Positions 26,170-34,660 of a stretch of 64,000 nt of DNA are shown here, in pieces; positions within the stretch are counted from its first letter, which is position 1, and every line of letters begins with the position of its first letter. The stretch lies in assembly GCA_963714035.1 (NCBI GenBank), contig OY970224.1, positions 1,426,001 through 1,490,000 of the forward strand. Direction: 5' to 3'. The position numbers and the translations under genes were made by a program. The notes below the pieces were generated by a model. It made no database searches. It had not been told where the DNA came from and saw nothing but the letters and a program-made list of their open reading frames with translations. Origin of the DNA: DATFVB01 sp963714035. GTDB lineage: Bacteria; Acidobacteriota; Thermoanaerobaculia; UBA5066; DATFVB01.

Positions 26170-26769
26170 TCAGCGGCCGTAATTCCGGATCAGCCCGGTG
26201 ACGATTCCCTGCACGCGGACTTCCCGCGCGTCGGCGTAGATCGGCTTCATGGCGGGATTGGCAGGCTGCAGACGAACCTTCTTCCCTTCCGAATAGAAGC
26301 GCTTGAGCGTCGCCTCCCCGCGCACGAGGGCGACCACCGTCTGCCCGTTCTCCGCCTTGTCCCGGCGCGCGACGACGATGAAGTCGCCGTCGCGGATTCC
26401 GTCGTCGACCATCGAGTCCCCTCGGACTTTGAGCACGAAATGGTCCCCCTTCCCCAGGAGCGACGGAGGCACTTCGATCGTGTCGCGATCCGGAAACGGC
26501 TCGATGGGTTGTCCGGCCGCCACCTGTCCGAGAATCGCGACGAGCGGAGCGGGCGACGCCGCTTCCACGGGGGTGACGCTCCGGCTCTTGTTCCAATCGC
26601 GGGTGAGCGCCTTCTTCTCCTCGAGAAGCCGCAGATGCTTCTGGACGGTTCCGAACGACGAGAGGCCGAACGCCTCGCGGATTTCCCGCTGGGTCGGAGA
26701 GATGCCGTGAACGCCGCGATACCGCGTGATGAAATCGAGGATTTCCTTCTGGCGCTTCGTGAGATTCAT
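26170..26769 (-). CDS. lexA: LexA SOS repressor
   Basis: This 199-residue transcriptional repressor cleaves itself when stimulated by RecA-DNA filaments. The N-terminal winged helix has TQREIREAFGLSSFGTVQKH (residues 26-45). The self-cleavage site is A85-G86 in QVAAGQP. The catalytic serine is S119 in RGDSMVDDGI and the lysine is K156 in GEATLKRFY. All key residues are intact. It is divergent from a response regulator gene and has a clear promoter. I could not identify the operator sequence. Confidence 0.95.
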   Translation of the reverse strand: MNLTKRQKEILDFITRYRGVHGISPTQREIREAFGLSSFGTVQKHLRLLEEKKALTRDWNKSRSVTPVEAASPAPLVAILGQVAAGQPIEPFPDRDTIEVPPSLLGKGDHFVLKVRGDSMVDDGIRDGDFIVVARRDKAENGQTVVALVRGEATLKRFYSEGKKVRLQPANPAMKPIYADAREVRVQGIVTGLIRNYGR

Positions 26770-26853
26770 CCGCACCTCCCTTTCGGAAAAGGCCGAGGGA
26801 ACCACCGCGGCCGGCGCCTGATCAGTCCCGCCGACCCTTCGGCCATGGCGGGG

Positions 26854-26882
26854 AGCATAGGCGTAAAATGGGCGCAAGTCAA
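26854..26882 (-). promoter_or_regulatory. Sigma-70-type promoter of lexA
   Basis: On the minus strand, TTGACT (26877-26882) and TATGCT (26854-26859) are separated by 17 bases. The predicted transcript start is about 80 bases before the lexA ATG. The spacer CGCCCATTTTACG could hold an operator but shows no obvious palindrome. Confidence 0.65.
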
Positions 26883-26903
26883 GCAGTGGAATAATCCCAC
26901 CCG

Positions 26904-27263
26904 ATGAAAACCGTTCTCCTCGTCGAAGACGATCTGGCTCTGCGCAACGTTCTCTCCGAGTTGCTCGAAACCGCCGGCTATCGCGCGCTCGCGGCCGGCA
27001 ACGGATTCGAAGCGGTCGACCTCCTGCGCCACGAGCCCCGCCCCGACCTCATCCTCCTCGACCTGATGATGCCGGTGATGAACGGTTGGGCCTTCCTCAA
27101 GTATCGCAACGAACACCCGGTGCTCTCGTCGGTCCCGGTCGTCGTGACGACGGGCTGGAACGAAGTCCCCGGCGAGGCCGAGGTCATTGGCGTCCAGGGT
27201 TATCTCCGGAAGCCGCTCGATCCGCGGGAAGTGATCGAGACGGTGCGAACGCACTGCGGCTGA
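26904..27263 (+). CDS. Stand-alone response regulator receiver (CheY-like)
   Basis: This 119-residue single receiver domain has an acidic pocket D9/D10 (LLVEDDLALR), phospho-acceptor D53 in LILLDLMMPVMNGW, the conserved Thr in VVVTTGWNE, and K103 in YLRKPLDP. It has no output domain, so it signals by protein contact. No kinase is adjacent; the nearest is the hybrid kinase at 18-19.6 kb. It is divergent from lexA. Confidence 0.93.
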   Translation: MKTVLLVEDDLALRNVLSELLETAGYRALAAGNGFEAVDLLRHEPRPDLILLDLMMPVMNGWAFLKYRNEHPVLSSVPVVVTTGWNEVPGEAEVIGVQGYLRKPLDPREVIETVRTHCG

Positions 27264-27266
27264 TTT

Positions 27267-27410
27267 TCAGACGACCGTCAGGGCGATCCGGGTTTCCCCG
27301 TCCTTCCACGAGCCGGCCGCGTCCCCGACGTCGCACATGAATTCGAACGATTCTCCGCATCCGCAGCTCCCGCTCTCCGCACGAAAACGTCTCCCCTTCC
27401 TTTCGTTCAT
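27267..27410 (-). CDS. Possible small Cys-rich protein
   Basis: A 47-codon frame (MNERKGRRFRAESGSCGCGE...) converges on the response regulator, with 3 bases between the two stops. It has three cysteines in a CGCGESFEFMC block. No ribosome site is clear and I recognise no family. It may be real or chance. Confidence 0.35.
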   Translation of the reverse strand: MNERKGRRFRAESGSCGCGESFEFMCDVGDAAGSWKDGETRIALTVV

Positions 27411-27461
27411 CGCGCCGGCGATTCCGGCCGGATCGGCCGCCGCTTGGGACCTCTCCTCGTC

Positions 27462-27490
27462 TTGAGTCGCCCGGAGTTTCGGGATATAAA
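27462..27490 (+). promoter_or_regulatory. Sigma-70-type promoter of tRNA-Pro
   Basis: TTGAGT (27462-27467) and TATAAA (27485-27490) are separated by exactly 17 bases. They end 13 bases before the tRNA. Confidence 0.7.
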
Positions 27491-27501
27491 CGGCTTCCCT
27501 T

Positions 27502-27580
<79 letters not shown>

Positions 27581-28070
27581 TCCGCCTTCGCCCTGCCGAG
27601 CGCTTCGCGTTCGACGACGCTTCGGCGCGATTTGTCGAACAAGCATCGTTTCCGACCAGCGAAGGCAGATGGTCACGCCATAGCCCGCCATCGGCGAGCG
27701 ACGGCGGACCAAAACCTCTCCGCTTCGCGTCGAGGCGCTCGCCGTTCACATCTCATGGCTCGCGCGTCGCGGGCTCGGCCCGCGACAGTTTTGGTCCACG
27801 TTCGCCCTGGGGGAAGTATCCCCCAGCCCCCTCTCCATCTTGCAAGCGCGCTCTGCGCGCACGCCGTCGAGTTACTGCCCTCTCTCCTCGACTCTCGCCC
27901 TGTGCGGCAAGCTTCGGCTTCTCCTGTGCAAGGGCGTGCGCGGGAGGTAGCGGGAAAGCTCGATCGCTCCACCCCGACTCCCCCGGCTCGGGCTCTCGCC
28001 CTCGACCGCTCCGGGGCTCGACCGGACACTCGCCCGACGGCTGAGAGCGAAGGCGGACGGACCGCCTCGG
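27581..28070 (+). repeat. tRNA-Pro downstream element related to the tRNA-Asp array
   Basis: I see no gene here. The stretch shares ordered blocks with the minus-strand reading of the tRNA-Asp repeat unit: ACCAAAAC then CTCTCCGCTTC near 27712, CGACAGTTTTGG near 27783, and CCTGGGGGAAGTATCCCCCA with GCCCCCTC near 27807. A short copy of the tRNA end (CCGACCAGCG) recurs near 27654. The distal part (27953-28070; GGCTCGGGCTCTCGCCCTCG, GACCGCTCCGGGGC) resembles the repeat family found after tRNA-Val. Confidence 0.65.
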
Positions 28071-28076
28071 GCCGGG

Positions 28077-28571
28077 CTAACGGCGCGGGCGGTGGAAGTC
28101 CTTTCTGTGCCGATACAGATAGACGACGATCGCGACGTTGACGAGCATGACGATCAGGGTCCGGAGAGAAAACCGCCGCACGACTTCCCAGATCTCGACC
28201 GGCACCCAGACCCCCGTCAGGACGATGGTCACCCAGGGCGCCCACGCGTAGCCGCGCAGCAGGAACGTGCCTTCGCCGCACAGCGCCAGGCCGGCGATCA
28301 GGCAGGCCGCCACGATCGCGGAGAAATGGAGCTCGAACCCGCGCGAGAGGTCGCGGAGGAGCCGCGCCGTGAGCCGCAGCCGCGGGTCGCCGTCGGCCTT
28401 CTCGGCGACGCGCAGCAGCCATCGCGAGGCGGGATCCTTCCGGAAGCCGAAGAGAGCGAGACCGGCGGCGAGGAACAGGAGTCCCTTGACGAATTTGAGG
28501 AGGATGATCGCGAGGAGGATCGGCCCGCGTTCGGGATGGTCGGATCGCGAGGCGCGCCAGAGACGCTTCAT
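28077..28571 (-). CDS. DUF2127-like membrane protein
   Basis: This 164-residue protein has four hydrophobic segments (about residues 18-42, 78-100, 105-128 and 135-152). It opens with ILLAIILLKFVKGLLFLAAGLAL and has EIWEVVRRFSLRTLIVMLVN near the end, as in DUF2127 proteins. Function is unknown. It closes the eleven-gene minus-strand run, 44 bases after the RluA gene. Confidence 0.75.
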   Translation of the reverse strand: MKRLWRASRSDHPERGPILLAIILLKFVKGLLFLAAGLALFGFRKDPASRWLLRVAEKADGDPRLRLTARLLRDLSRGFELHFSAIVAACLIAGLALCGEGTFLLRGYAWAPWVTIVLTGVWVPVEIWEVVRRFSLRTLIVMLVNVAIVVYLYRHRKDFHRPRR

Positions 28572-28615
28572 TCGATCCGAAGACTCGCGCCGATCGTCCG
28601 ATCCACCGATCGATT

Positions 28616-29338
28616 CTATGGGAGCGGGCGCTTCGCCGCCCGGGCGCGGTCCCGCGCCGCGGCGGCGGCGGCGAGCACCGCGCGGAAGGCCGCGGGCTCC
28701 TCTGACCGGACTTCGATCAAGGCGCCGGTTTCGGGATCCGCGAACGCCAGCGCGGCCGCATGAAGAAGCAGCGGCAACCGTTCGGCGAGGATCGCGCGCA
28801 GCGCGCGGTCCCGGACGCCGCGCCAGCGGGGGCCGCCGTAGAGGTCGTCGCCGACGATCGGGTGCCCCACGGCCGCCAGGTGAACGCGAATCTGATGCGT
28901 TCGGCCGGTCTCCGGTTCGAGCTCCAGGTGAGCGAGCGAGCCGAGACGCTCGAGCGTGGCCCAGCGGGTCACCGCTCGCTTGCCGCCTTCGGCCACCCTC
29001 ATCCGCCGGCGGTCCTCCCGGTCGACGGCGAGGGGCCGGTCGACGATCCCGCGGGCGGGAACGGGGTGGCCCCACACGACCGCGCGATAGATCTTCCGGA
29101 CGCTCCGCGCGGCGAAGAGCGCCGTCGCGGTCCGGTGCGCCGCCGGTCCCCGCGCGACGAGCACGATGCCCGAGGTGCCGACGTCGAGCCGGTGGACGGG
29201 GCGAAGGTCGGCGGAGGGATCGAGACCGAGGCCGGCGAGGATGCGCGGGACCGCGGCGGCGTCGCCCGCACGGGTCGCCATGGAGAGTCCGGACGGTTTT
29301 TCGACGGCGAGGAACCGGTCGTTCTCGAACAGGATCAC
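28616..29338 (-). CDS. RluA-family pseudouridine synthase
   Basis: This 240-residue enzyme isomerises uridine in rRNA or tRNA. The catalytic motif HRLDVGTSG carries D52. KPSGLSM and GRTHQIRVHLAAVGHPIVGD are also present. There is no N-terminal S4 domain, so it is a short RluA/RluC/TruC type; the target base cannot be read from the sequence. The GTG start lies in a GTGA overlap with the DUF721 gene. Confidence 0.92.
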   Translation of the reverse strand: MILFENDRFLAVEKPSGLSMATRAGDAAAVPRILAGLGLDPSADLRPVHRLDVGTSGIVLVARGPAAHRTATALFAARSVRKIYRAVVWGHPVPARGIVDRPLAVDREDRRRMRVAEGGKRAVTRWATLERLGSLAHLELEPETGRTHQIRVHLAAVGHPIVGDDLYGGPRWRGVRDRALRAILAERLPLLLHAAALAFADPETGALIEVRSEEPAAFRAVLAAAAAARDRARAAKRPLP

Positions 29339-29622
29339 AGGAGCCGGACGCTCGAGACGCCCGGGAACGCTTCCCGGAGCTTTCGTTCGATCTCGGGGAG
29401 CAGACCGGCAACGGTCTTCCGGCACGAGGCGTCGTTGACTCTCAGGCGCAGGTCGCCCGCCGAGAACGAGGCGGGAGCGATCTTCCGCGAGAGATACGGT
29501 CCGAGAACGTCCGACCAGCGGGACTCGAAGTACGCCGGCGAGCCGCGCCCCCGCAGGAGCTTTCCGAGGCTCCGGCTCCCCGCCTGGTCGAGGCGCATGA
29601 ACGGGTCCTTCGGAATCTTCAC
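29335..29622 (-). CDS. DUF721/DciA-like protein
   Basis: This 95-residue protein contains the DUF721 core: WSDVLGPYLSRKIAPASFSAGDL is followed by LRLRVNDASCRKTVAGLLPEI. DciA proteins of this family help load the replicative helicase, usually with extra disordered segments; this copy is minimal. The GTG start overlaps the dehydrogenase stop (GTGA). Confidence 0.75.
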   Translation of the reverse strand: MKIPKDPFMRLDQAGSRSLGKLLRGRGSPAYFESRWSDVLGPYLSRKIAPASFSAGDLRLRVNDASCRKTVAGLLPEIERKLREAFPGVSSVRLL

Positions 29623-30581
29623 GCGCCGCCCCGCTCGGCGGGAACCGGCCAACGCGGAGTCTCGCCGGAAAGCACGCGCCGCACGTCCTCGCACACCATC
29701 CGCGCCATCTCCGACCGGGTCTCGAGCGTCGCGGACGCCGCGTGCGGAAGCAGCACGACGCGATCGTCGTCCAGGAGCGCCGGCGCGATCACCGGCTCGT
29801 TCTCGAAGACGTCGAGGCCGGCGCCCGCGATCGTGCCCGCGTCGAGCGCCCGGCAGAGGGCCATTTCGTCGACGATCGGCCCGCGCGCCGTGTTGATCAG
29901 GATCGCCTCCGGCTTCATCTTCGCGAGCGCCGGCCCGTCGATCAGATGCCGGGTCTCGGGTGTGAGCGGCACGTGGAGCGAGACGACGTCGGACCGCCCG
30001 AGCAGTTCGTCGAACGAAACGCGCGTCGGATCGTCGGGATCGTCCGGATCCCGGGGCGACCGTCCGAACGCGACGACCGACATTCCGAAGGCCCGGGCGC
30101 GCCGGGAGACGGCCTTGCCGATCCGGCCCGGTCCGACGATCCCGAGCGTCTTCCCTTTCGGGTCGCGGCCGAGGAGCAGGTCGGGCTTCCACCCCGAATA
30201 TCCGCCCGCGCGAACGAGGCGGTCCCCTTCGATCAGGCGCCGAAAAAGGGCGAGGAGGAGCGTCATCGCCGTGTCCGCGGTCGCGTCCGTCAGCGCGCCC
30301 GGCGTGTGCGTGACGACGATCCCCCGGGCCGCGGCGGCCGCGCGATCGACGTTGTCGACGCCGACGGCGTAGTTGGCGACGATCTTCAGTCTCGGCGCCG
30401 CCGCGATCACGTCCGCGCCCACGCGGACCGTCAGGAGAGAGATGAGGGCCTCGGCCTCGGCGATCTCGAACCGGAATGCCTCCTTCGGAGCCGGCTCGAC
30501 GATCCTGACGTCGAACGCCTCCGCGAGCCGTCCGAGCCACGGCCCGGGGAGCGGAGAGGTCGAGACGACGACGGAGCTCAT
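29619..30581 (-). CDS. D-2-hydroxyacid dehydrogenase (glyoxylate/hydroxypyruvate reductase type)
   Basis: This 320-residue NAD(P)H-dependent reductase of 2-keto acids has NYAVGVDNVD, the nucleotide loop GIVGPGRIGKAVSRRA, the catalytic Arg in INTARGPIVDE, the Glu in DVFENEPV and the His in LLPHAASAT. It may act on glyoxylate, hydroxypyruvate or a similar compound. ATGA overlap with the small membrane protein gene upstream. Confidence 0.92.
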   Translation of the reverse strand: MSSVVVSTSPLPGPWLGRLAEAFDVRIVEPAPKEAFRFEIAEAEALISLLTVRVGADVIAAAPRLKIVANYAVGVDNVDRAAAAARGIVVTHTPGALTDATADTAMTLLLALFRRLIEGDRLVRAGGYSGWKPDLLLGRDPKGKTLGIVGPGRIGKAVSRRARAFGMSVVAFGRSPRDPDDPDDPTRVSFDELLGRSDVVSLHVPLTPETRHLIDGPALAKMKPEAILINTARGPIVDEMALCRALDAGTIAGAGLDVFENEPVIAPALLDDDRVVLLPHAASATLETRSEMARMVCEDVRRVLSGETPRWPVPAERGGA

Positions 30582-30775
30582 CGCCGCAATCCTGCCACGG
30601 CCGTCCCCAGGAAGAAGAGCGCCGCGCCGCCCGCCAGGATCCAGAGCTCCGCGCGCACCGGGCCGCCGAGCTTCGCGGTGAGAAACGGATGCCCCCCGAA
30701 GACCCCCACGAAGAGCGCCATTCCGGTCACGAGGAGGCCCGCCAGCATCATCGCCCGGCCGATCGTCGCTCTCAT
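30578..30775 (-). CDS. Small two-helix membrane protein
   Basis: This 65-residue protein has two predicted membrane helices (about residues 8-28 and 44-62) joined by a short loop (HPFLTAKLGGPVRAE). It is enclosed by ATGA overlaps on both sides, which is the main evidence that it is translated. I recognise no family. Confidence 0.7.
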   Translation of the reverse strand: MRATIGRAMMLAGLLVTGMALFVGVFGGHPFLTAKLGGPVRAELWILAGGAALFFLGTAVAGLRR

Positions 30776-32793
30776 CGCGAGACGGCGACCGACACGATCG
30801 CGTCGCCCTGTTCGAGGCGTTGGACGACGTCCAGGCCGGCGACGACGCGGCCGAAGAGGGGGTAGCGCCCCTCGACGTGAGGCTGCGGCGACATCGCGAC
30901 GAACCACAGGCTTCCTCCCGTGTCGCGCCCGTCGAGCGCCATCCCCACGCAGCCGGGGGCGCCGATCTGCGGTCCGATTTCGTCGCGAATTTCGTAGCCG
31001 GGACCGCCGTGCAGCGTTCCGGACGGATCTCCGGCGATGGCGGTCTCCCCCGGGGTCACGCGATCGAAGAATGATCCGTCGAAGAATCTCCGACGGGCGA
31101 GCGTCTCGAAGTTAGCGGCGGTCAGCGGCGCCTCGGCGGCGTCGAGGTCGATCTCGAACGTCCCGCGAGCGGTCGTGACCGCGGCGCGATGCTTCCCCGA
31201 CGACCCCTCGAGGATCTTTTCGTAGTCGGCCAGGGCGAGGCCGGTCGGGTACGGGGGAAGAGGGAAAGCGGCCGGATCGACCCCGAAGTCCGCGACGAGG
31301 GCGCGTCGGGCTTCGCGCGCGACGACGAGGCGGGGCCAGTTCGCGGCCTCCGCGAGGATCGCTCGCGCTTCTTCCCCTTTCAGGCGGGAGGCGGCGAAGA
31401 CCGCCGCCAGGGCCGCGTCCGGCTGCGCGTCCGCCCGGAAAGCGGCGAGCGCTCTCCGGACCGGGGCGAGCGCCGCCGGATCCCCGCTTTCTCCGAGACG
31501 CTCGACGGCCGCGGCGCGCACGGCGGCGTCCGGGTCGGCGAGGAGGAGCTCGAGCGCCGGGCGTTTTCGCGGATCGGCGGGGAAGGCTTCGGCCGCGGCG
31601 GCCCGGACCCGCGGGCTCGGATCGCGCAGGAACACGTCGCGGAGACCGTCGGCGCTCTCGTCCGAAAGAAACGCGAGGGCCGACGCCGCGGCGGCGCGGA
31701 ATCCGACGTCGGCCGACGCCCCGGCATCGCCGATCCGGCCCCGACCGCGGTCCTTCAGGATCGCCATTTCCGAGACGAACGCGACGTCTCGCCGACGGCC
31801 CGCGCCCGACGCCGACATCGCGTGGAGCGCTCGATACGCTTCCCGGTCGCCCGGAAAAACGCGCAGCGCGGCGATCGCCGCCGTGGCCACGTTCGGGTCC
31901 GACGTGCGCGAAAGAGCGACGATCCGCGCGATCCGCTCCGTCGGAACCGTCGCGCCGCTCCTTTCCACGATGGCGGCGATCCCCTCGATTGCCCGCGTTC
32001 GGACGTCGGCTTCCCGCCGGTCGAGGGCGGCAAGGAGCGCCGGAAGGCCTCCCGGCTCTCCGAGGGCGCCGATGCCGCGCGCCGCGAACGCGGCCGTCTC
32101 GCCGTCGGCATCGGAAACGGCCCGGATGAGCGCGGCCGACGATGCCGGAACGGGCTTCCACGCCAACGCGTAGACGGCAGCCCGGCGAACGTCCGCGGCG
32201 GACGACGAGGCGAGCTCGCGGGCCGCCGCCGCGGCGTCTTCGCTCCCGAATCGCGCGAGCGCGTAGAGCGCGCAAGGAAGAGGATCCCGGCGCACGGCCG
32301 AAATCAACGCCCCCTCGCCGGCCGCCGTCCCGAGCGTGCCGACGGCGCGGGCGGCGGCGCAGCGGACCGCGGCGTCCGCGTCGGAGAGAAGCGATTCGGC
32401 CATCGGGCCTCCCTCGGAGCGCCCCGCCCGCTCGAGGCCGAGCGCCGCCGCCGACCGCACCGCCGCCGCCGGATCCCGCGCGAGCCGGGCCAGCATCGGA
32501 AGACCTCGCGGATCGCCGATCGCTCCGGCGGCTCGGGCCGCGGCGGCGCGGACGGCCGGATCCGGGTTCTCCGCGGCGGCCTCGATCGGCGCTTGCTCGA
32601 AACGGCGTTCGTCCTCGAGCATCAGCATGGTGGCGCGCGCTTCGAGCGTCGAGACGAAGGAAACGGCGACGGGAGGCGGCGCCTCGGATGGCGGCCGTTC
32701 TTCCCGCGGAGTCACCGCCGCTCGCCGCCCGCCGGCGCACGCGACCGCCGACCCGAGCAGCACGCCGGCCGCGCGGAGCGCGGACCGGTTCAT
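30772..32793 (-). CDS. Exported HEAT-repeat protein with C-terminal cyclophilin domain
   Basis: This 673-residue protein starts with a lipoprotein-like signal (GSAVACAGG). About 400 residues of HEAT/PBS-lyase-type repeats follow, of the form DPxAAVRSAAALGLER (roughly residues 70-500). A C-terminal cyclophilin-type peptidyl-prolyl isomerase (about 515-673) has TTARGTFEIDL, ANFETLARRRFFDGSFF and GSLWFVAMSPQPHVEGRY. It may be a periplasmic chaperone scaffold. It overlaps both neighbours by ATGA. Confidence 0.85.
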   Translation of the reverse strand: MNRSALRAAGVLLGSAVACAGGRRAAVTPREERPPSEAPPPVAVSFVSTLEARATMLMLEDERRFEQAPIEAAAENPDPAVRAAAARAAGAIGDPRGLPMLARLARDPAAAVRSAAALGLERAGRSEGGPMAESLLSDADAAVRCAAARAVGTLGTAAGEGALISAVRRDPLPCALYALARFGSEDAAAAARELASSSAADVRRAAVYALAWKPVPASSAALIRAVSDADGETAAFAARGIGALGEPGGLPALLAALDRREADVRTRAIEGIAAIVERSGATVPTERIARIVALSRTSDPNVATAAIAALRVFPGDREAYRALHAMSASGAGRRRDVAFVSEMAILKDRGRGRIGDAGASADVGFRAAAASALAFLSDESADGLRDVFLRDPSPRVRAAAAEAFPADPRKRPALELLLADPDAAVRAAAVERLGESGDPAALAPVRRALAAFRADAQPDAALAAVFAASRLKGEEARAILAEAANWPRLVVAREARRALVADFGVDPAAFPLPPYPTGLALADYEKILEGSSGKHRAAVTTARGTFEIDLDAAEAPLTAANFETLARRRFFDGSFFDRVTPGETAIAGDPSGTLHGGPGYEIRDEIGPQIGAPGCVGMALDGRDTGGSLWFVAMSPQPHVEGRYPLFGRVVAGLDVVQRLEQGDAIVSVAVSR

Positions 32794-33533
32794 TGACCGA
32801 GCGGCAGGCGGTCGCCGAGCATCGCGGGGAGCCCGGCGCGGAGGATCTTCTCCCGGGCGAGATCGACGTCGTAGTCGACCCGATCGAAGAAGACGACGCG
32901 TTCGTCGGAATCGAAGATCGCGTAAGCGGCATGGGGATTCCGGTCGCGAGGCTGGCCGATCGATCCGGGATTGATCAGGTAGCGCTTCTTCGGATCGAGC
33001 GCGAGACGCGTGCGCTCTCCCCGGACCACCTCGACGCGGATCGCGTCCTTCTCGAGGGTGAACACGGAAGGAATGTGACTGTGGCCGAAGAAGCAGACTT
33101 TCCACTCTCCGGAGCGAAAGTTCATGAACGCATCGACGTCCGAGAAGATGTAGGCATCCTCGTCGAGGGGCGAGCCGTGGCAGACCGCGAAATCGCGGTC
33201 GACGATCACCGGTCCGATCGGGAGCATTTCGAGGTACTTCCGGTTGGCCGGAGAGAGCTTCTCCTCCGTCCAGCGCGCGGCGAACAGGGCGATCGAGTTG
33301 AAGAGCTCGCCGGAGTCCGCGCCCACCACCACCTTGTCGTGATTCCCGCGGATCGCGATCTTCTCCCGCTTCACCTTCCGGATGCGGTCGATCACGTTGT
33401 TCGGATTCGCGCCGTAGCCGACGAAGTCGCCGAGCACCACGACTTTCTGGAACTTCTTTCGACGGACGTGGCCGAGCACGGCGGCCAGCGCCTCGTCGTT
33501 GCTGTGGATGTCCGACAGGATCAGATAACGCAC
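32790..33533 (-). CDS. Calcineurin-like metallophosphoesterase (YfcE/MJ0936 type)
   Basis: This 247-residue cytoplasmic enzyme has all the dimetal motifs: LSDIHSN (D8, H10), VVLGDFVGYG, AIRGNHD, CHGSP and FFGHSHIP. Similar enzymes hydrolyse phosphodiesters; the substrate here is not known. The GTG start lies 13 bases inside the end of the ThiE-AroK gene. Confidence 0.9.
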   Translation of the reverse strand: MRYLILSDIHSNDEALAAVLGHVRRKKFQKVVVLGDFVGYGANPNNVIDRIRKVKREKIAIRGNHDKVVVGADSGELFNSIALFAARWTEEKLSPANRKYLEMLPIGPVIVDRDFAVCHGSPLDEDAYIFSDVDAFMNFRSGEWKVCFFGHSHIPSVFTLEKDAIRVEVVRGERTRLALDPKKRYLINPGSIGQPRDRNPHAAYAIFDSDERVVFFDRVDYDVDLAREKILRAGLPAMLGDRLPLGQ

Positions 33534-34660
33534 GTCCGCTCTTCCAGCTTGCGAAGCAGCTCCTCGGCGGAATTTTCCGGCGTTTCGCCGCCCGTCAGAG
33601 GAACCGAAAGCCCGGCCATTCTATAGAAAGGCAACCGCTCCTCCAACAGCCGGCGAGCCTGAGCGGCGTCCTCGAAGAGAGGACGGTCGGCCCTGGCCGG
33701 CACGCGCGAGGCGAGGACGTCGAAGGGCACGTCGAGGAAGACCGAAACGCCCTGCCGAAGGATCGCCCGGCGGTTGGCTTCGGCGGCGAAGGTGCCCCCG
33801 CCGGCCGCGAAGACGCCCTCCGCGATCGCGAGGGATCCCTCGACGTAGGCTCGCTCGCGCCGGCGGAACTCCGCCTCGCCTTCCGTTTCGAAGATCGCCC
33901 GGACGGGCATCGAGGAGGCCGCCTCGATCTCCCGATCGAGGTCGAAGAACGGCAGGCCGAGCCGCCGGGAGACGATCCGGCCGATCGTCGTCTTTCCGCT
34001 TCCCATGAACCCGACGAGCCAGATCTTCCTCGGCAGGAAACGGCGGCGCGCGAGCTCGACCGCGCGCCGGGCCCGGTCCGGAGCGTCGGGACCGTTGACC
34101 GCGCCGATCATCGCGGCGGAGTCGGCGCCGGCGTCCCAGACGGACGCCAGACGGTCGAGCGATATCCCCCCGATCGCGACGAGCGGTTTCGTCCGGAACG
34201 CGGCGACCCGGGAGAGCGCGGCGATTCCGGTAGGTTCCCTCCCGCTCTTGACGGGCGTCGCGAAGACGGGACCGAAGGCGACGTAGTCCGCGGCCGGATC
34301 GTCGAAAGCCCGCCGGGCAGCGTCCGGATCGTGCGTGGAAACGCCGATCAGGGCCTCGGGACCGAGGAGCGCGCGGGCGTCTCCGGCCGGCAGGTCCTCT
34401 TGCCCGAGATGGACTCCGCAGGCGACGATCCGCCCGACGTCCGGCCGGTCGTCGACGAGGAGCCGGATCCCCGCGCGGCGCGCAAGAACGGCGGCGGCCG
34501 ACGCTTCCGCGAGGAGCGCGCCGTCCGGGAGGTCCTTCTCGCGGATCTGCACGCAACGGATGCCCGCCTCGCAGAAGATCCGGACGTTCTCCGACGCCGA
34601 AACGCCGCTCGCACGGCGATCCGTGATGCCGTAGATCGGCGGAATCGACCGGGCGGTCAC
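33521..34660 (-). CDS. thiE-aroK: Thiamine-phosphate synthase fused to shikimate kinase
   Basis: A single 379-residue frame holds two enzymes. Residues 5-205 are a ThiE-type TIM barrel: CVQIREKDL, VDDRPDV, GVHLGQEDLP, the pyrophosphate loop TPVKSG at 135-140, and VAIGGIS. Residues 211-379 are a shikimate kinase: P-loop GFMGSGKT at 217-224, DLD at 240-242, FRRRER, AGGGTF at 286-291, and the lid Arg in DRPLF. The linker is only a few residues. No frameshift is visible between the domains. It would join thiamine and chorismate synthesis in one polypeptide. The GTG start overlaps accC (GTGA). Confidence 0.88.
   Translation of the reverse strand: MTARSIPPIYGITDRRASGVSASENVRIFCEAGIRCVQIREKDLPDGALLAEASAAAVLARRAGIRLLVDDRPDVGRIVACGVHLGQEDLPAGDARALLGPEALIGVSTHDPDAARRAFDDPAADYVAFGPVFATPVKSGREPTGIAALSRVAAFRTKPLVAIGGISLDRLASVWDAGADSAAMIGAVNGPDAPDRARRAVELARRRFLPRKIWLVGFMGSGKTTIGRIVSRRLGLPFFDLDREIEAASSMPVRAIFETEGEAEFRRRERAYVEGSLAIAEGVFAAGGGTFAAEANRRAILRQGVSVFLDVPFDVLASRVPARADRPLFEDAAQARRLLEERLPFYRMAGLSVPLTGGETPENSAEELLRKLEERTCVI

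Noticed and set aside
26770..26903. LexA operator between lexA and the response regulator
   Set aside because: No clear palindrome of a known SOS-box type is present; only a promoter can be supported.
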